Shown in pieces: positions 54,301 to 64,000 of a stretch of DNA of 64,000 nucleotides. Made by a program: the position numbers and the translations under genes. Below the pieces are notes generated by a model. The model was not told where the DNA came from and did not search any database. It saw nothing but the letters and a program-made list of their open reading frames with translations. Location of the stretch: NCBI GenBank assembly GCA_017562135.1, contig QEYB01000047.1, positions 186,001-250,000 of the forward strand, written 5' to 3'. The first letter of the stretch is position 1. The number at the start of each line of letters is the position of its first letter. The DNA is from Dipylidium caninum (taxonomy: Eukaryota; Platyhelminthes; Cestoda; Cyclophyllidea; Dipylidiidae).

Positions 54301-56957
54301 TTATCCGCATGTTTCCTACAAAATGATGGGAAAAACTACCAAAATTTTTCAGTTCAAGTTGAATGCCACAAGTGAACGAAAACTAGCCTGTATATGTGTC
54401 CAGTCTTTCAATGCTTGTTGAGACGGAAAAGAGATACCGTAAACGCGTTGTAATGACTCGGCGTCGGCACGACCCTCCCAGTAGGAGGAACTGCTTTTCG
54501 TGACAGTGATAGCCTTGATACAACCTATAAAAGATAAGGTGTCAAGGGCCAAAGGGATTGTCAGCAGCACTAGAAACACTTCATACATGCCCTACGCCTT
54601 AACTTCTTTGGCAGATGTGAAGACCCGCACAGCGCACTACAATTACACTCGAAAAAATAGGTGTGATTTAAGTACCCGAAAACAAACCACTAGCGTGTCA
54701 AAATACATCTCTTTTGCTTAACCGTCTCTAAAATTTAGCGAAGAGCGAAGTTCACGCCATTCATCGAAAATTACATTCCTATCCACAATCATTAATTATG
54801 CAGTAGTTGCATTTACAGGTCCTGGAAATGAATCCTTGGCAAGTAAAATGCTTCCTTCGAGAAGCCTAGAAATTTGGCTGCATACCTGTGTGACGAACAT
54901 GAGGGCCAACGCAAAGATCAATAAGAGTGCCACATTTATAGACGGTGGTCTTAGGATCCGTTACTCGTTCCTTTAAAATTCGAACTTTGAAATCGTTGTA
55001 AGCAAACATCTTAAGCAAATCTTCTTTTGACATAACCAGACGCTCGAAGGGCTGTTTCTCTTTGATAATGGAGTTGCATATCTTGTTGATTTCTGGATAG
55101 TCGTCCGGACGGACTTGCCTGAAGTTCAGTTAACAAATTTTTGATATACTGCTTAAGCACAAATACCGATCGTTATCGAAGCCAGTAAACCCAATTTTGA
55201 AAAACTTGCATTTTTAATCAGAGACGATCAGAAGTTGAATATTGGTAATAGTGTTGCAAGAAGAGCCAACAAAACAGACTTTAATCATGTAATTTACTGC
55301 CTTTCTAGTTACGGTGACGGCCGAAAATGAAAAAAACATGAAGCTACCCAAAATAATGAAAAATCTCAATTTAATCCACCGGAACGTGCTTGTGAAAAGG
55401 CTCCAATAAGTTTTCAAAAATCGAGTGCAGTATAACTACAGCAATTTTTGGTGATGGGTTAGATTTAACCACAATTGTTCAAAGTTGAATTCGGAAATGG
55501 TAAATTTGACAGTGCAGAAATGACTTTCTGACACACTAGATTGAGATAAATACAGTAATTACTTACCGATAATGTAAACGTTACGACAAACGACTATCCT
55601 TCGATTATTTCAAAATAATAACTACAGATCAAACATCAGGAACGCACAGTCGACTGAATAGCAATCGTTCACTCGATGCGTGACGTTCATACGATAAAGT
55701 TGATGAAACAGATACCATTTAGGCAATTAAATTAAGAGATCGTTTCAAGTAAGAAGCAGAAGCCTTACATTATCGTATGACGCATAACCGCTCCCTTAAA
55801 CAGCAGGTAACCAAGTCAGTTTGAAAAGGTCTTATACCCACCTTCCTTCAGTCCACATATCGTAGTAAAAGCCCTCCTCGATAGGTGGACCGTAGCATAG
55901 GTGACCTCCAAAAAGACGCTCCATTGCCTCACCCATAACGTGCGCAGAGGAATGCCAGAATACGTATTGCCCTATCAAAAGTCGAGGCAGAGGAGCACAT
56001 TTTACATATAATGCATACAGTATTTAATCAGACAGGAAAACTGACATAAAGTTTCCGGCATTGACACTTTGACAAAAACAGACAAATCTATCGAAAAGAA
56101 ATTCTGTTGAGCCATACATAAAGGGAGCGCATAACAGAAATGAATTTTAAAGTGTAAGGCATCCAATTATACTCCAAGGAACTGAAATTGTTAGAAGATG
56201 TTGATAGCAGACAAAACTAGAACCATATATCAAATTTAATGAGTAGAATAAGCAAGGCCTATTCACACGAGAAAATCCTCCATTTATTGACGGTTCCAAA
56301 ACTGAATGTAAAAAATCTTTTAGCCAAATTAGTCATTAATAAAGCAAAAGATCAAGCCATACCGTCCTTATCCTCAAAATTCAGAAATTCAACAGTTGAA
56401 TTTCCTTCAAGTGGGCGTTCAAGATCCCACAATTTACCATTGACCTTCGAGATCACAAGCTTTTCTGCTGTATTCTTGCTAAAGAGTTGTAAATAAAGAG
56501 CAGTGAATTATGTAATGGGGGTTAAAGTATTTACTTTAAATTCCTGGCTATATCAATGGGACGGGTCTCCCAACATTTGCCTGAAACTGTGCGCCCATCA
56601 GAGAGAGTGATTTCTATTGGTGCACGCGGCTGAGAAGCAACGAACTTCACGTATTCTTTCCTCAGCTTTTGCCAAAGACGCTCTCGACTGGCGATGAATT
56701 CAGGTGGAGGCGGAGATGAAGCCTCGGATATGGCTTGGGACAGTCCGCAAACCGTGGTAGCCTAAATATTAGAAAAGTGGTAAGAGTAAGGTGAACAGTA
56801 AACACTCCCGTGCAACGGCAGATGAAAGCCTAGAAGAATGGACACCCATCGAGACGAAAAATATGCTCGAATACACTTAGCTTACCATGATTCTAGCGCG
56901 GCCGACCAGAGGGCACGCGGCGAAGGTGGGAAATCTGCGAATTAGCGCGGGCGGCAT
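51395..56957 (-). CDS. TARS: Threonyl-tRNA synthetase, class II, with editing domain
   Basis: Charges tRNA-Thr. Exons (minus): 56957-56886, 56761-56535, 56478-56363, 55971-55842, 55118-54886, 54524-54388, 54015-53782, 53712-53479, 53058-52921, 52847-52669, 52599-52478, 52412-52218, 51543-51395; total 2,166 nt, 721 residues (human 723). Domains: TGS ([28 protein letters not shown]), editing domain with HSSAH and CVGPHVRH, catalytic core with zinc ligands in NCPGHC, motif 2 [11 protein letters not shown] and motif 3 [16 protein letters not shown], and an anticodon-binding domain ([11 protein letters not shown] to FILVVGEKE). The first exon encodes [20 protein letters not shown], Arg-rich and acid-free like a mitochondrial presequence; Met24 at its end could start a cytosolic form. 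Intron 6 has a GC donor (CAG/GCTAGT), required to keep [12 protein letters not shown] in frame. Confidence 0.95.
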
Positions 56958-57785
56958 AGACTCATTAGTCCACTGATTAATTAAAACATGTGCATGAAGA
57001 AAAGAGCATGTTCCAAAGTATTCATGCATGTTTTTATACTATGTGCCTTTACAATTAAAATGACAACTTATACACAAGTTTGAAATGGTTACGGGAAAAT
57101 AAAAATTTTTAATGCCTAAGGTTATATTTGCATATTTTTCAACGACAGCCCGGGGTCATTTGCTCACAGTCGCCATATATTCATGGATAATTTTTCGGTT
57201 TGAAGGCGAAGTCTGATATTTACATGCTCCAACTAAAAGGCACGCTGCGAAGGGACGAAGTTATATCACGGCGCACTAAAATATAAAAGTGGAAAATAAC
57301 TCAAACGTATTAATCCGCTATTTCGAAATAATGTCTGATATAGCACCATATTTCCTCCACGATTTATCTCGCCTTTTATAATGGTTCCGGAATTCGCTTC
57401 TTGTAAATATAGTCAGGCACTAAGAAAAATTTCCCATCCCCATTGAGTCTCAATGAAAAATTAGAAATGTCTTTCATTAAACGTTTAACGTGTCCGAAGA
57501 AACTTGCTGGTTGCAGTTGGTTGGTCTCTAACGTTTTAGCGTAATAATCATTCAACTTTTTATTTTATCCATTCACGGTCGTATTAATTGCGTTTGTGAT
57601 TCACTAAACGTATCTTAGCACTTGGATCACCTAATTTCGTTAACAAGGCACCGGGGCCTATTAGTTTTTTTTTCTCTCGAACCCCTGATGAACAAATCAG
57701 AAATGCGTTATAGCCTTCTCTGCCTACTGGTTCTTAGGCTAGGTCCAACCCAGGCGTGCATCCTTTCCTGTGGTTACTTTGCTTA
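56958..57785. other. Divergent intergenic region, TARS / NSUN5
   Basis: 828 bp between the two start codons, AT-rich with no coding segment. It likely holds both promoters; no core promoter element is asserted. Confidence 0.65.
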
Positions 57786-60044
57786 ATGTCAAATGGAATT
57801 AATTTTTATCATGAGGTGGCTGGGATTCTGTGCGTCGTTTCCTCCAGAACAAAAAGTCTGAAGAGGGCCTTGTATGGTCGAAAGGGCGCAGTAGTGTGAA
57901 TATTATTTATTATTCTATGATTTAGGATCTTAAAAAGTTTGTATGCTTTTTTGTCGAAGTGTGTAAAGTTGCAGTCAATAATTACAGGTGCCCTGAGGGG
58001 GTTGGGGGTTTTAAAAGTGCAGGACTCACATATTTCCAGTTCAATATTATCAGCCTGCACCACTTGCCTCTTGACTGTAGTCACATTCGACCTCTGCTGT
58101 CCGCGTAGATCGTTTGGCCAAAGAAAAGTCGCCTTAAACATTCTCAAGAACTTTAGTGCGTCTGCTAAAGTAGCATCGAACCTTCGTAGAAGCATCAAGA
58201 ATAAAATACAAGCAGGTTAGTTCTTTTGTTTCTCACAATTCGTTAACATTTAGCGGGAGTAAACAGTTCTATTTCAACGATTCCTTTGTTTTTGCGCGTC
58301 GTCGAATCGATGGACCGTGTCATAGAAACCTTGACTTCGCCACCTGAAGGTTTTATTCAAGTCGTGTACAACCGGGAATCAACTTCATACAAAAAGTGGC
58401 ACTCTTACTGACTAATTCTCTCATCCAGGTACATAAAGATTGTGCGGAATCTTAAGGCACACGAATTCGCGAAGGATTATCATTTTCCAAATCTAATTTT
58501 AATTTTCCCTCCCGGAACCGATTTGCATCTCTCCCCAGTCATCACTTCCGACATGGGTGTCATTCAGGACAAGGTAGCGTTTGTTTCCTTTTTGCTTTTC
58601 TAGTGATTTTATCAGGCAAGTTGTGTACCATCCTTGATTCTTTTGGATGCTCTTAACTTGCCACGGTCAAAATCCGTTACAATATTGGACGCCTGTGCTG
58701 CTCCTGGGAACAAGACCACCCTTATTTTGTCGGGCCTTAAAGAAGTTTCGCAGAAGGCTCGCATTATTGCTTTAGACCATGACAAAAAGAGGTCAGTGGT
58801 ATTTTTAGACAATCCGCTAGTTTTCATCAATCATGTTTCCACGAACCGGAAAAGCCACCACGCCAATTATCCATATTGATAGATGCTTTGTAGTTTTTCT
58901 ATCACAGTAATTAAGTTGATATTAATTTCTTGAATACGTAAACAAGTTTTTTCTTGAATTTATCTACATTAAAGGCCCATTTGTCTCAAGTGGACCGAAA
59001 AACCCCAATCCGCGTCTTGGTGGTGATCTTGGTGGTGATCTTATTCAGTTTTCCCTTCCCTGTTTTAAAATTCCTCAGGTTTGAATAAAGCGACTTAAAT
59101 TATCCGTTAGTTTGTAAAGGGAAGTGCTTTGATCTAGTTCATTATTTTTTTCAGATTTGTTCAACTTTGTGGCACTCTTAGTCGATTTCACAATGACATA
59201 ATGGTGGAAGGAAGAAATGTGGGCAAAAACGCTTCGAACAGGGTAGTTTGTACGGTTGCTTTGCGAGATTTTCTTACAATCGACCCGGCAGATGAAGAGT
59301 TCGCTGGCGTCACAGCAATTCTCGTGGATCCTTCGTGCTCAGCCTCAGGTCTGCGTTGTAAACGGCCTGAGCTGATGTCACAGGGAGAGGAAGACGGAAT
59401 GGATCGAGTAGAGCGATTGGCCAATCTCCAGGCGATGATTCTTAGACATGCTCTCTCTTTTCCCTCCGTCGAATTAGTCGTCTACTCAACCTGTTCGGTT
59501 TACCAAAGAGTAAATATTTGTGTGATGATGCTTCTGAGTTCTTTGTCTAATTTGTTCTATCGGACATTTATGCACTTTGGCAAATACGATAGTGCTAACT
59601 TAGTTGATGAGAGTTATTGAGCTTAATTTAAAATGTAATTTTTAACGTTGGTGTTCTTGGGACGCTTATTAAACGTTGGAGGTGTTTTCATTCTTGTTGT
59701 CTTTCTAACTTCATGAAATCCACTTAATTAACTGGTTCTCTACTGGCTGAAAATTTCTCGCTGATTTTAAGGAAAACGAGGATGTGGTGCGTGAAATGAT
59801 TGAATCTGGCGCCGCAACAGGTTTCGAATTAATGTCCATTTGGAAGAAACGCGAATATAAGAGTGAAGCAGAGTGTGTTGCGACGTGCAAAACCTTCGCC
59901 CCGTGGGCGACTTGGAAATCTAGAGGTCGCGTTGTGGATGATAACAAGGAAATTGTCAAGATGCTGAAGAGGTGTGTACGATCGTCACCTGAAAAGGATC
60001 TTACCATTGGCTTCTTTGTAGCCTGTTTTAAACGTCAATCATAA
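57786..60044 (+). CDS. NSUN5: 28S rRNA (cytosine-C5)-methyltransferase, NSUN5-like
   Basis: Methylates a conserved cytosine of large-subunit rRNA in the nucleolus using SAM. Exons: 57786-57895, 57926-58215, 58254-58365, 58429-58573, 58616-58791, 59155-59509, 59772-60044; total 1,461 nt, 486 residues. The N terminus (YHEVAGILCVVSSRTKSLKR, then ILKSLYAFLSK) follows human NSUN5. The SAM site is DACAAPGNKT, motif IV is DPSCSASG (the Cys needed for product release) and the catalytic Cys lies in YSTCSVYQRENEDVV; the C terminus IGFFVACFKR closes the Rossmann fold. TDLHLSPVITSDMGVIQDKA matches the NSUN5-specific DLH and QDRASC stretch. Introns are unusually small (30, 38, 63 and 42 nt for the first four). 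The gene sits 117 bp upstream of TRMT10A on the same strand. Confidence 0.92.
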
Positions 60045-60078
60045 GTAGTTATCCCTGTGCTTGCCTCTTTGGGTTTGC

Positions 60079-60084
60079 AAATAA
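60079..60084 (+). promoter_or_regulatory. NSUN5: Poly(A) signal of NSUN5
   Basis: AATAAA 35 nt after the NSUN5 stop and 78 nt before the TRMT10A ATG, within the 117 bp intergenic spacer. Confidence 0.65.
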
Positions 60085-60141
60085 ACATGTTGAAATTGTT
60101 GTACGCCTTCTGTTGGTTAATCCATTCAAACTTCTACTCAC

Positions 60142-60161
60142 TATTGGGCTTCTTCCTTCAG
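60142..60161 (+). promoter_or_regulatory. TRMT10A: Splice acceptor abutting the TRMT10A start codon; possible spliced-leader site
   Basis: A pyrimidine-rich tract ending CTTCCTTCAG is followed immediately by the ATG at 60162. With only 78 nt from the NSUN5 poly(A) signal there is little room for a promoter and 5' exon, so trans-splicing of a leader is a natural reading. A cis-spliced 5' exon further upstream is the alternative. Confidence 0.5.
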
Positions 60162-62611
60162 ATGAGTGATCAGACAGAAGCGGCGAGGGAAATTCCACTT
60201 TGTGGTGCCTCCTCAAAGGAGGTAATTGTGGTCGAGGAAGTGAGTGGTCCTTTTCTCTATCTTCTTTTCGGTAAACCTAGAATAGTGATAGTCGTTTACT
60301 TGTTAATTGATTCTTCTACCGGTTTCCCATTCATTCACTGCGTTCTAGTGTTCTTTTGTTAGTTGAATATAATAGTGTATGGGTGGTAATATTTTGGAGG
60401 TGAAGAATATGAGAAGTTAGGCACAATACTCAAGCACTACTGATTAGAGTGATTTGGCTCTCAGCTGTCCTATGTGCTATATGTCATTTACCTTTCCATG
60501 ATCTACCTAAAAGCCTCGCGATATCATTGTAAATCGCTAGTTTTCGTTTTCATGTCAGGTTCCATGTCATCACTTAAGGCCGCCTCTATTGTTCCCGCAT
60601 CCCACGTAAGACGTGAAAGTCGGTTGTTGTCTTTAAGATTTCGGTTCTACTAATACTTGGTCCACTTGAATTTTTCCGAATCATAATCGTGCCGCTATAT
60701 TTACCTTCTGTCCCTATCCTCAGGCCTCAGAAATCCTCGCCACAGATGACGCCGAGCCCCCACAGAAGAAGAGACGGCTGACCAAAGCGGAGCGATACAT
60801 TCGGGCAAAGGAGGTGGAGATTTCGACAATGAGATATTTTGTTCTAGCCTTCTACAATTTATGATTCTGATTGGTTTGTTTTTATTGACGACCTAATTTC
60901 ATCATACAGATGTGCATCTTACTAGGTTTTCTTGTATTTTATATAGTCTTTCGGTAATAATTGAAATCTGGTTACGGGAATATTGAGAAAACTTGTAATG
61001 CTGATCCTTACTCACTCAGTTACGACGCGCTAAACGGAAAAAAATGAAGATGCGTAAACGTGCAAGACGCGATGAAGGCGCAGGAGAAGGGACCCGGAGA
61101 TCCCAACTACCCTTACAAAAAGTCTCGATGGCCGAATCGACCTGTAAGACATGCGTCGTTCTGGACTGCGCTTACGATCACTTAATGTCCTTTAAGGACA
61201 TCTGTAAACTCGCTCATCAAGTAAGTTCTCTTCGGTTCACTCTATTGAAGTCTCTCCTGGTGGTACTTTTGTTCCATTTTAGAATTTGTTTTATAAAGTT
61301 GTTCCACACTTCCATTATTTTATATACAGTGAATGAAGCATGTCATTCTTTCCAGTTGTCACAGTGCTACTCAACGAATCGACATCTGCCAGCGCCGGTG
61401 CAGCTGTACATCACAGGTCTGGGGAGTGCTCTAAAGACGGTGGGCGGAGACAACTCGCCCACGGGATCCTGTGAACCGCATGAGCAAAGTACACTAGCCA
61501 GACTATACAAAATTGACTGTCAAAATTGGGATGTCTTTCTGAAAATGGTAGGTGTGGTATCACAATGCATACCTATACTTACAACAACTTAATTTTGCTC
61601 TCTGAATAATATGTGTAAATAAACACGTTTTTATATGCTTTAATCCCCACCCATAGTGTGCTTTGTGTCGTGATGGTTAGATTAATTTCCCTACTTTAAT
61701 GTTTAGACTTGACCCGGTAATTTGATCTAACTTATCTTACTGTCACTCTTCGCCAACTTTATTTTCCCTGTGCAAATACTGTTTTTATTTTGCATACGCT
61801 TGTGCTGTGTGACCTGCTTCTCTAAACCAAACATAAAATGAAGCACTTCTACGAGGGATGAGGGCAGGCGTAAAAACCTTGGCTAATCTATTACCTAACG
61901 CACTTTATTTCCATTAGGAGGCTTACACGGACCTATTTCCTGCCTCATCAATTGTGTACTTATGCGCGGAATCGCCCTACGAGTTGCCAGACGCTTTTGA
62001 ACCCGCTTCAAGAGAGGTAGTCACTGTCAAAGATGGTGCTGACACCTCCTCCGTGAACAATTGCAGTCTTACCGAACCAACCACCCCCGTCTTTACCACC
62101 GAAGACGTTTACGTAATCGGCGGTTTCGTGGACCATAACCATCACCAAGGCTTCTGTTACCAGCAGGTAGGTTCGTAGCTTCGCTTTAATTTTTTTCATC
62201 TAATTCAATTGGATGATATTCCAAATTTAATCTCAAATTCTACATATTCTTGGCTTTTTATAACTTACTCTCTATTTAATCTCACTAAAATAACTCCTTG
62301 AGTTTCCTTTTAGTATGTCAGTATGTGTAGCAATCTATAAATGCTAAGATGCTTGAATGAGATACATCCGGTTGAGAATCATTTGACATAGTTATATTGA
62401 GAATGTGTATTGTTTGTCTGAGGAGGCGCTACAACGCGGACACCGGACGGCGCGACTGCCACTAGACCGGGCGGGTGTGGCAGTAGAGGGCCGGCGGGTG
62501 CTCGCCTCCGTGCATGTCTTCCAGGCTCTAGCCTTCGTCCTCTCCGCTGCTCACCCCAAGTGGTCGGATGCACTGCGTGCCGCTCTTCCTCCACGCAAAT
62601 GCGGCTTGTAG
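60162..62611 (+). CDS. TRMT10A: tRNA (guanine-9-N1)-methyltransferase, TRMT10A-like
   Basis: SPOUT-class SAM enzyme methylating G9 of tRNAs. Exons: 60162-60239, 60724-60813, 61020-61220, 61356-61547, 61918-62166, 62423-62611; all phase 0, 999 nt, 332 residues (human 339). The N-terminal half is acidic then strongly basic (QKKRRLTKAERYIRAKE and RRAKRKKMKMRKRARR), like the tRNA-binding tail of TRMT10A. The SPOUT core shows VVLDCAYDHLMSFKDI, CYSTNRHLPAPVQLYITG, YVIGGFVDHNHHQGFCY (catalytic Asp in VDHNHH) and ARLPLDRAGVAVEGRRVL followed by HVFQALA. An insertion of ~30 residues (about 62008-62100) precedes YVIGG. The C-terminal acidic tail of vertebrate TRMT10A is absent. TRMT10B cannot be fully excluded. 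It is probably co-transcribed with NSUN5. Confidence 0.92.
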
Positions 62612-62653
62612 CTAATGAGGCAGACAGATTGGTATGGTAACGTGAGGAAGGAT

Positions 62654-62659
62654 AATAAA
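62654..62659 (+). promoter_or_regulatory. TRMT10A: Poly(A) signal of TRMT10A
   Basis: AATAAA 43 nt after the TAG at 62609-62611. Confidence 0.6.
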
Positions 62660-63380
62660 ACCGAAGCAAAAGATAGCACAATATTTTTATCCGTCGAAGT
62701 TGCTGCTTATTTGTGGTTATGAAGAGGAATGGGTCGGCAAAAGTTTGGAGTGATTGAAGTTGAATGTGGGATATCAAGCAACCAGTGGGAGAAATGAGTG
62801 TACCCAAACTATTAGCATACTAAAATAGGTAAAGGTGACTAAAGTCCTTATGAGCAAATAATACATTTTACTTAGGGGTATAATTCTCTATTGCTTCATC
62901 TGTAGCCTACAGGACATCTAATTTACACTGGTCACCATTATACATCAGGAAATGGGGAACTTAATTGAATGTGATTTTTGCGCCTAGGCGCCGGCAGGCA
63001 TATCTGAAATTATTTTCATTTGGTCAAGAAGTTTGAGCCAGTATCATCGAAACGTACAATTCTAGCTGTGGATCATGTGAAATGATTTTTTGAGAACTAA
63101 CGGGGATAGGTGAGAAATATTCGATACGCCTATAAAACAAAGGATATTTTCTTCCTAAAACACATCAACATTTTAAAAGAAACGGATGGCAGTTGTAAAA
63201 TACTTCTTGATGGTTTCTTTATAAAGTTGAAGTGATTTATCGGAATCCAATTAGCTTGACCTAGATGGCACTACCTTATGTCAAATGTGATGGTTTAAGT
63301 GTCCCGATTTTTGATTTCTTCTGTAGTAAGATCACCTGCTGACTGATTCATTTGCATGGGCATTTGTGGGCTCATTTTAT
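62660..63380. other. Intergenic, no feature recognised
   Basis: AT-rich sequence between the TRMT10A 3' end and the minus-strand repeat/exon candidate at 63381. Confidence 0.55.
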
Positions 63381-63536
63381 CTATTTGACCTCATCGGCGG
63401 CAGCTCCACGCTTCTTCAGTGCTTTATCAATCATTCCCGCAATTTGTCTGCCTCCCTTTAAGACCAATGATAGACAAAAGACAGCCTCTCGCGAAAAATT
63501 GTGGCCAGCCGCAGTATCAACTGTGGACACAGTGCA
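63381..63536 (-). CDS. Possible terminal coding exon of an unidentified gene
   Basis: On the minus strand a frame after a CCACAG acceptor-like site reads VDTAAGHNFSREAVFCLSLV, then KGGRQIAGMIDKALKKRG, ending in TAG at 63381. The C-terminal segment would form a cationic amphipathic helix. The related repeat copy at 36.2 kb has only a decayed VYNAVGH counterpart and then diverges. Family not recognised; it may be a gene fragment carried by, or next to, the repeat. Confidence 0.3.
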   Translation of the reverse strand, partial: CTVSTVDTAAGHNFSREAVFCLSLVLKGGRQIAGMIDKALKKRGAAADEVK

Positions 63537-64000
63537 ATTATTTTGTTGGTAGGGTTGATAGTGGTGTCGCATAGATGGAAATGAGCTTACTGAAAAAGGA
63601 GTGTCCAGTTCAGTGATGTAGTGAGATCAGAAGACTGCTTTGGTTTGACATTGAAAACGTGGCTTTCCAGCTGGTATCGTGGTAAGACTGGTAAGACGCG
63701 CCCAGTTTCCTACGCCTGTCATTCAAGGCAATGTCCCAAAACAGGAAGTCCAGGTTGAGTATTGGGGTAGTGTGACGAGAGAACTTAGAGACAGCTGCGT
63801 AATCACACGGATAGTGAGCGCAATGACTTAGGACTTGGTAGGTACCGCTTAAAATTTCTGTCAAAATTAGATGTGGCGAGAGACATCGTGGTGAGATCAT
63901 CAGAGAAGGCGGTTTCGGTCGGTCACGCTCATCCTAGTGACACTCCACTCGTCGTCGGATAAGGCACAGCGACGTCGAGGCGAGATGCAATTTGATACGC
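63501..64000 (-). repeat. Dispersed repeat, copy 2 (inverted relative to 35730-36230), cut by window end
   Basis: Reads on the minus strand as a close match to copy 1, from GCGTATCAAATTGCATCTCG at the window edge to GTCCACAGTTGATACTGCGG. The open frame is longer here than in copy 1 (about 63610-63900: SHCAHYPCDYAAVSKFSRHT, then a LFWDIALND segment), suggesting this copy is less decayed or closer to the source. Confidence 0.75.

Noticed and set aside
57809..58198. 130-codon minus-strand open frame antisense to the 5' exons of NSUN5
   Set aside because: The plus strand of the same DNA aligns with the NSUN5 N terminus and has phase-consistent splice sites; the antisense frame has no recognisable motif.
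59017..59040. 12 bp tandem duplication (TTGGTGGTGATC) in an NSUN5 intron
   Set aside because: Short two-copy repeat with no evident role.

Overview
This is a nuclear eukaryotic window with spliced protein genes, GT-AG introns, AATAAA poly(A) signals, dispersed repeats and large gene-poor gaps. Gene content and style suggest a parasitic flatworm, most likely a tapeworm: a group 2-like SCP/TAPS (CAP, venom-allergen-like) gene, a mixture of 30-70 nt and multi-kb introns, and a tight gene pair whose downstream ATG directly follows a splice acceptor, as expected with spliced-leader trans-splicing. The lineage is an inference. I rebuilt exon structures by hand from reading-frame phase and known protein families.

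Layout. (1) 1246-1979 (-): first two coding exons of a long-chain acyl-CoA synthetase (ACSL3/4 type), running off the left edge. (2) About 3.8-23.6 kb (+): a TOGARAM1/Crescerin-like ciliary TOG-array gene, at least 15 exons. (3) 24415-24939 (-): an intronless RMI2-like OB-fold gene, convergent with TOGARAM1. (4) 25-32.5 kb: no supportable gene. (5) 32.5-35.4 kb (+): a CAP gene whose phase-consistent exons encode one good CAP domain, a linker and a second degenerate CAP-like domain. Its last intron carries a 0.5 kb inverted-terminal-repeat element. (6) 35.4-40.3 kb: repeat-bearing, no gene. (7) 40362-46960 (+): PRC1/Ase1/MAP65 spindle-midzone bundler. (8) 47-51.3 kb: repeats and unassigned open frames. 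(9) 51395-56957 (-): threonyl-tRNA synthetase, 13 exons, 721 residues. (10) 57786-60044 (+): NSUN5-like rRNA m5C methyltransferase, head-to-head with the synthetase. (11) 60162-62611 (+): TRMT10A-like tRNA m1G9 methyltransferase, only 117 bp after NSUN5. (12) 63.4-64.0 kb (-): a repeat copy inverted relative to one at 35.7-36.2 kb.

Functional themes. The right side groups translation genes: tRNA charging, rRNA methylation and tRNA methylation, the last two possibly in one polycistronic unit. PRC1 and TOGARAM1 act on microtubules and RMI2 acts in genome stability. The most unusual points are the double-CAP protein with an apparent one-base frameshift, the candidate NSUN5-TRMT10A operon, introns down to 30 nt, a family of inverted-terminal-repeat elements, and a TOGARAM1 that seems to stop before its usual last TOG domain.
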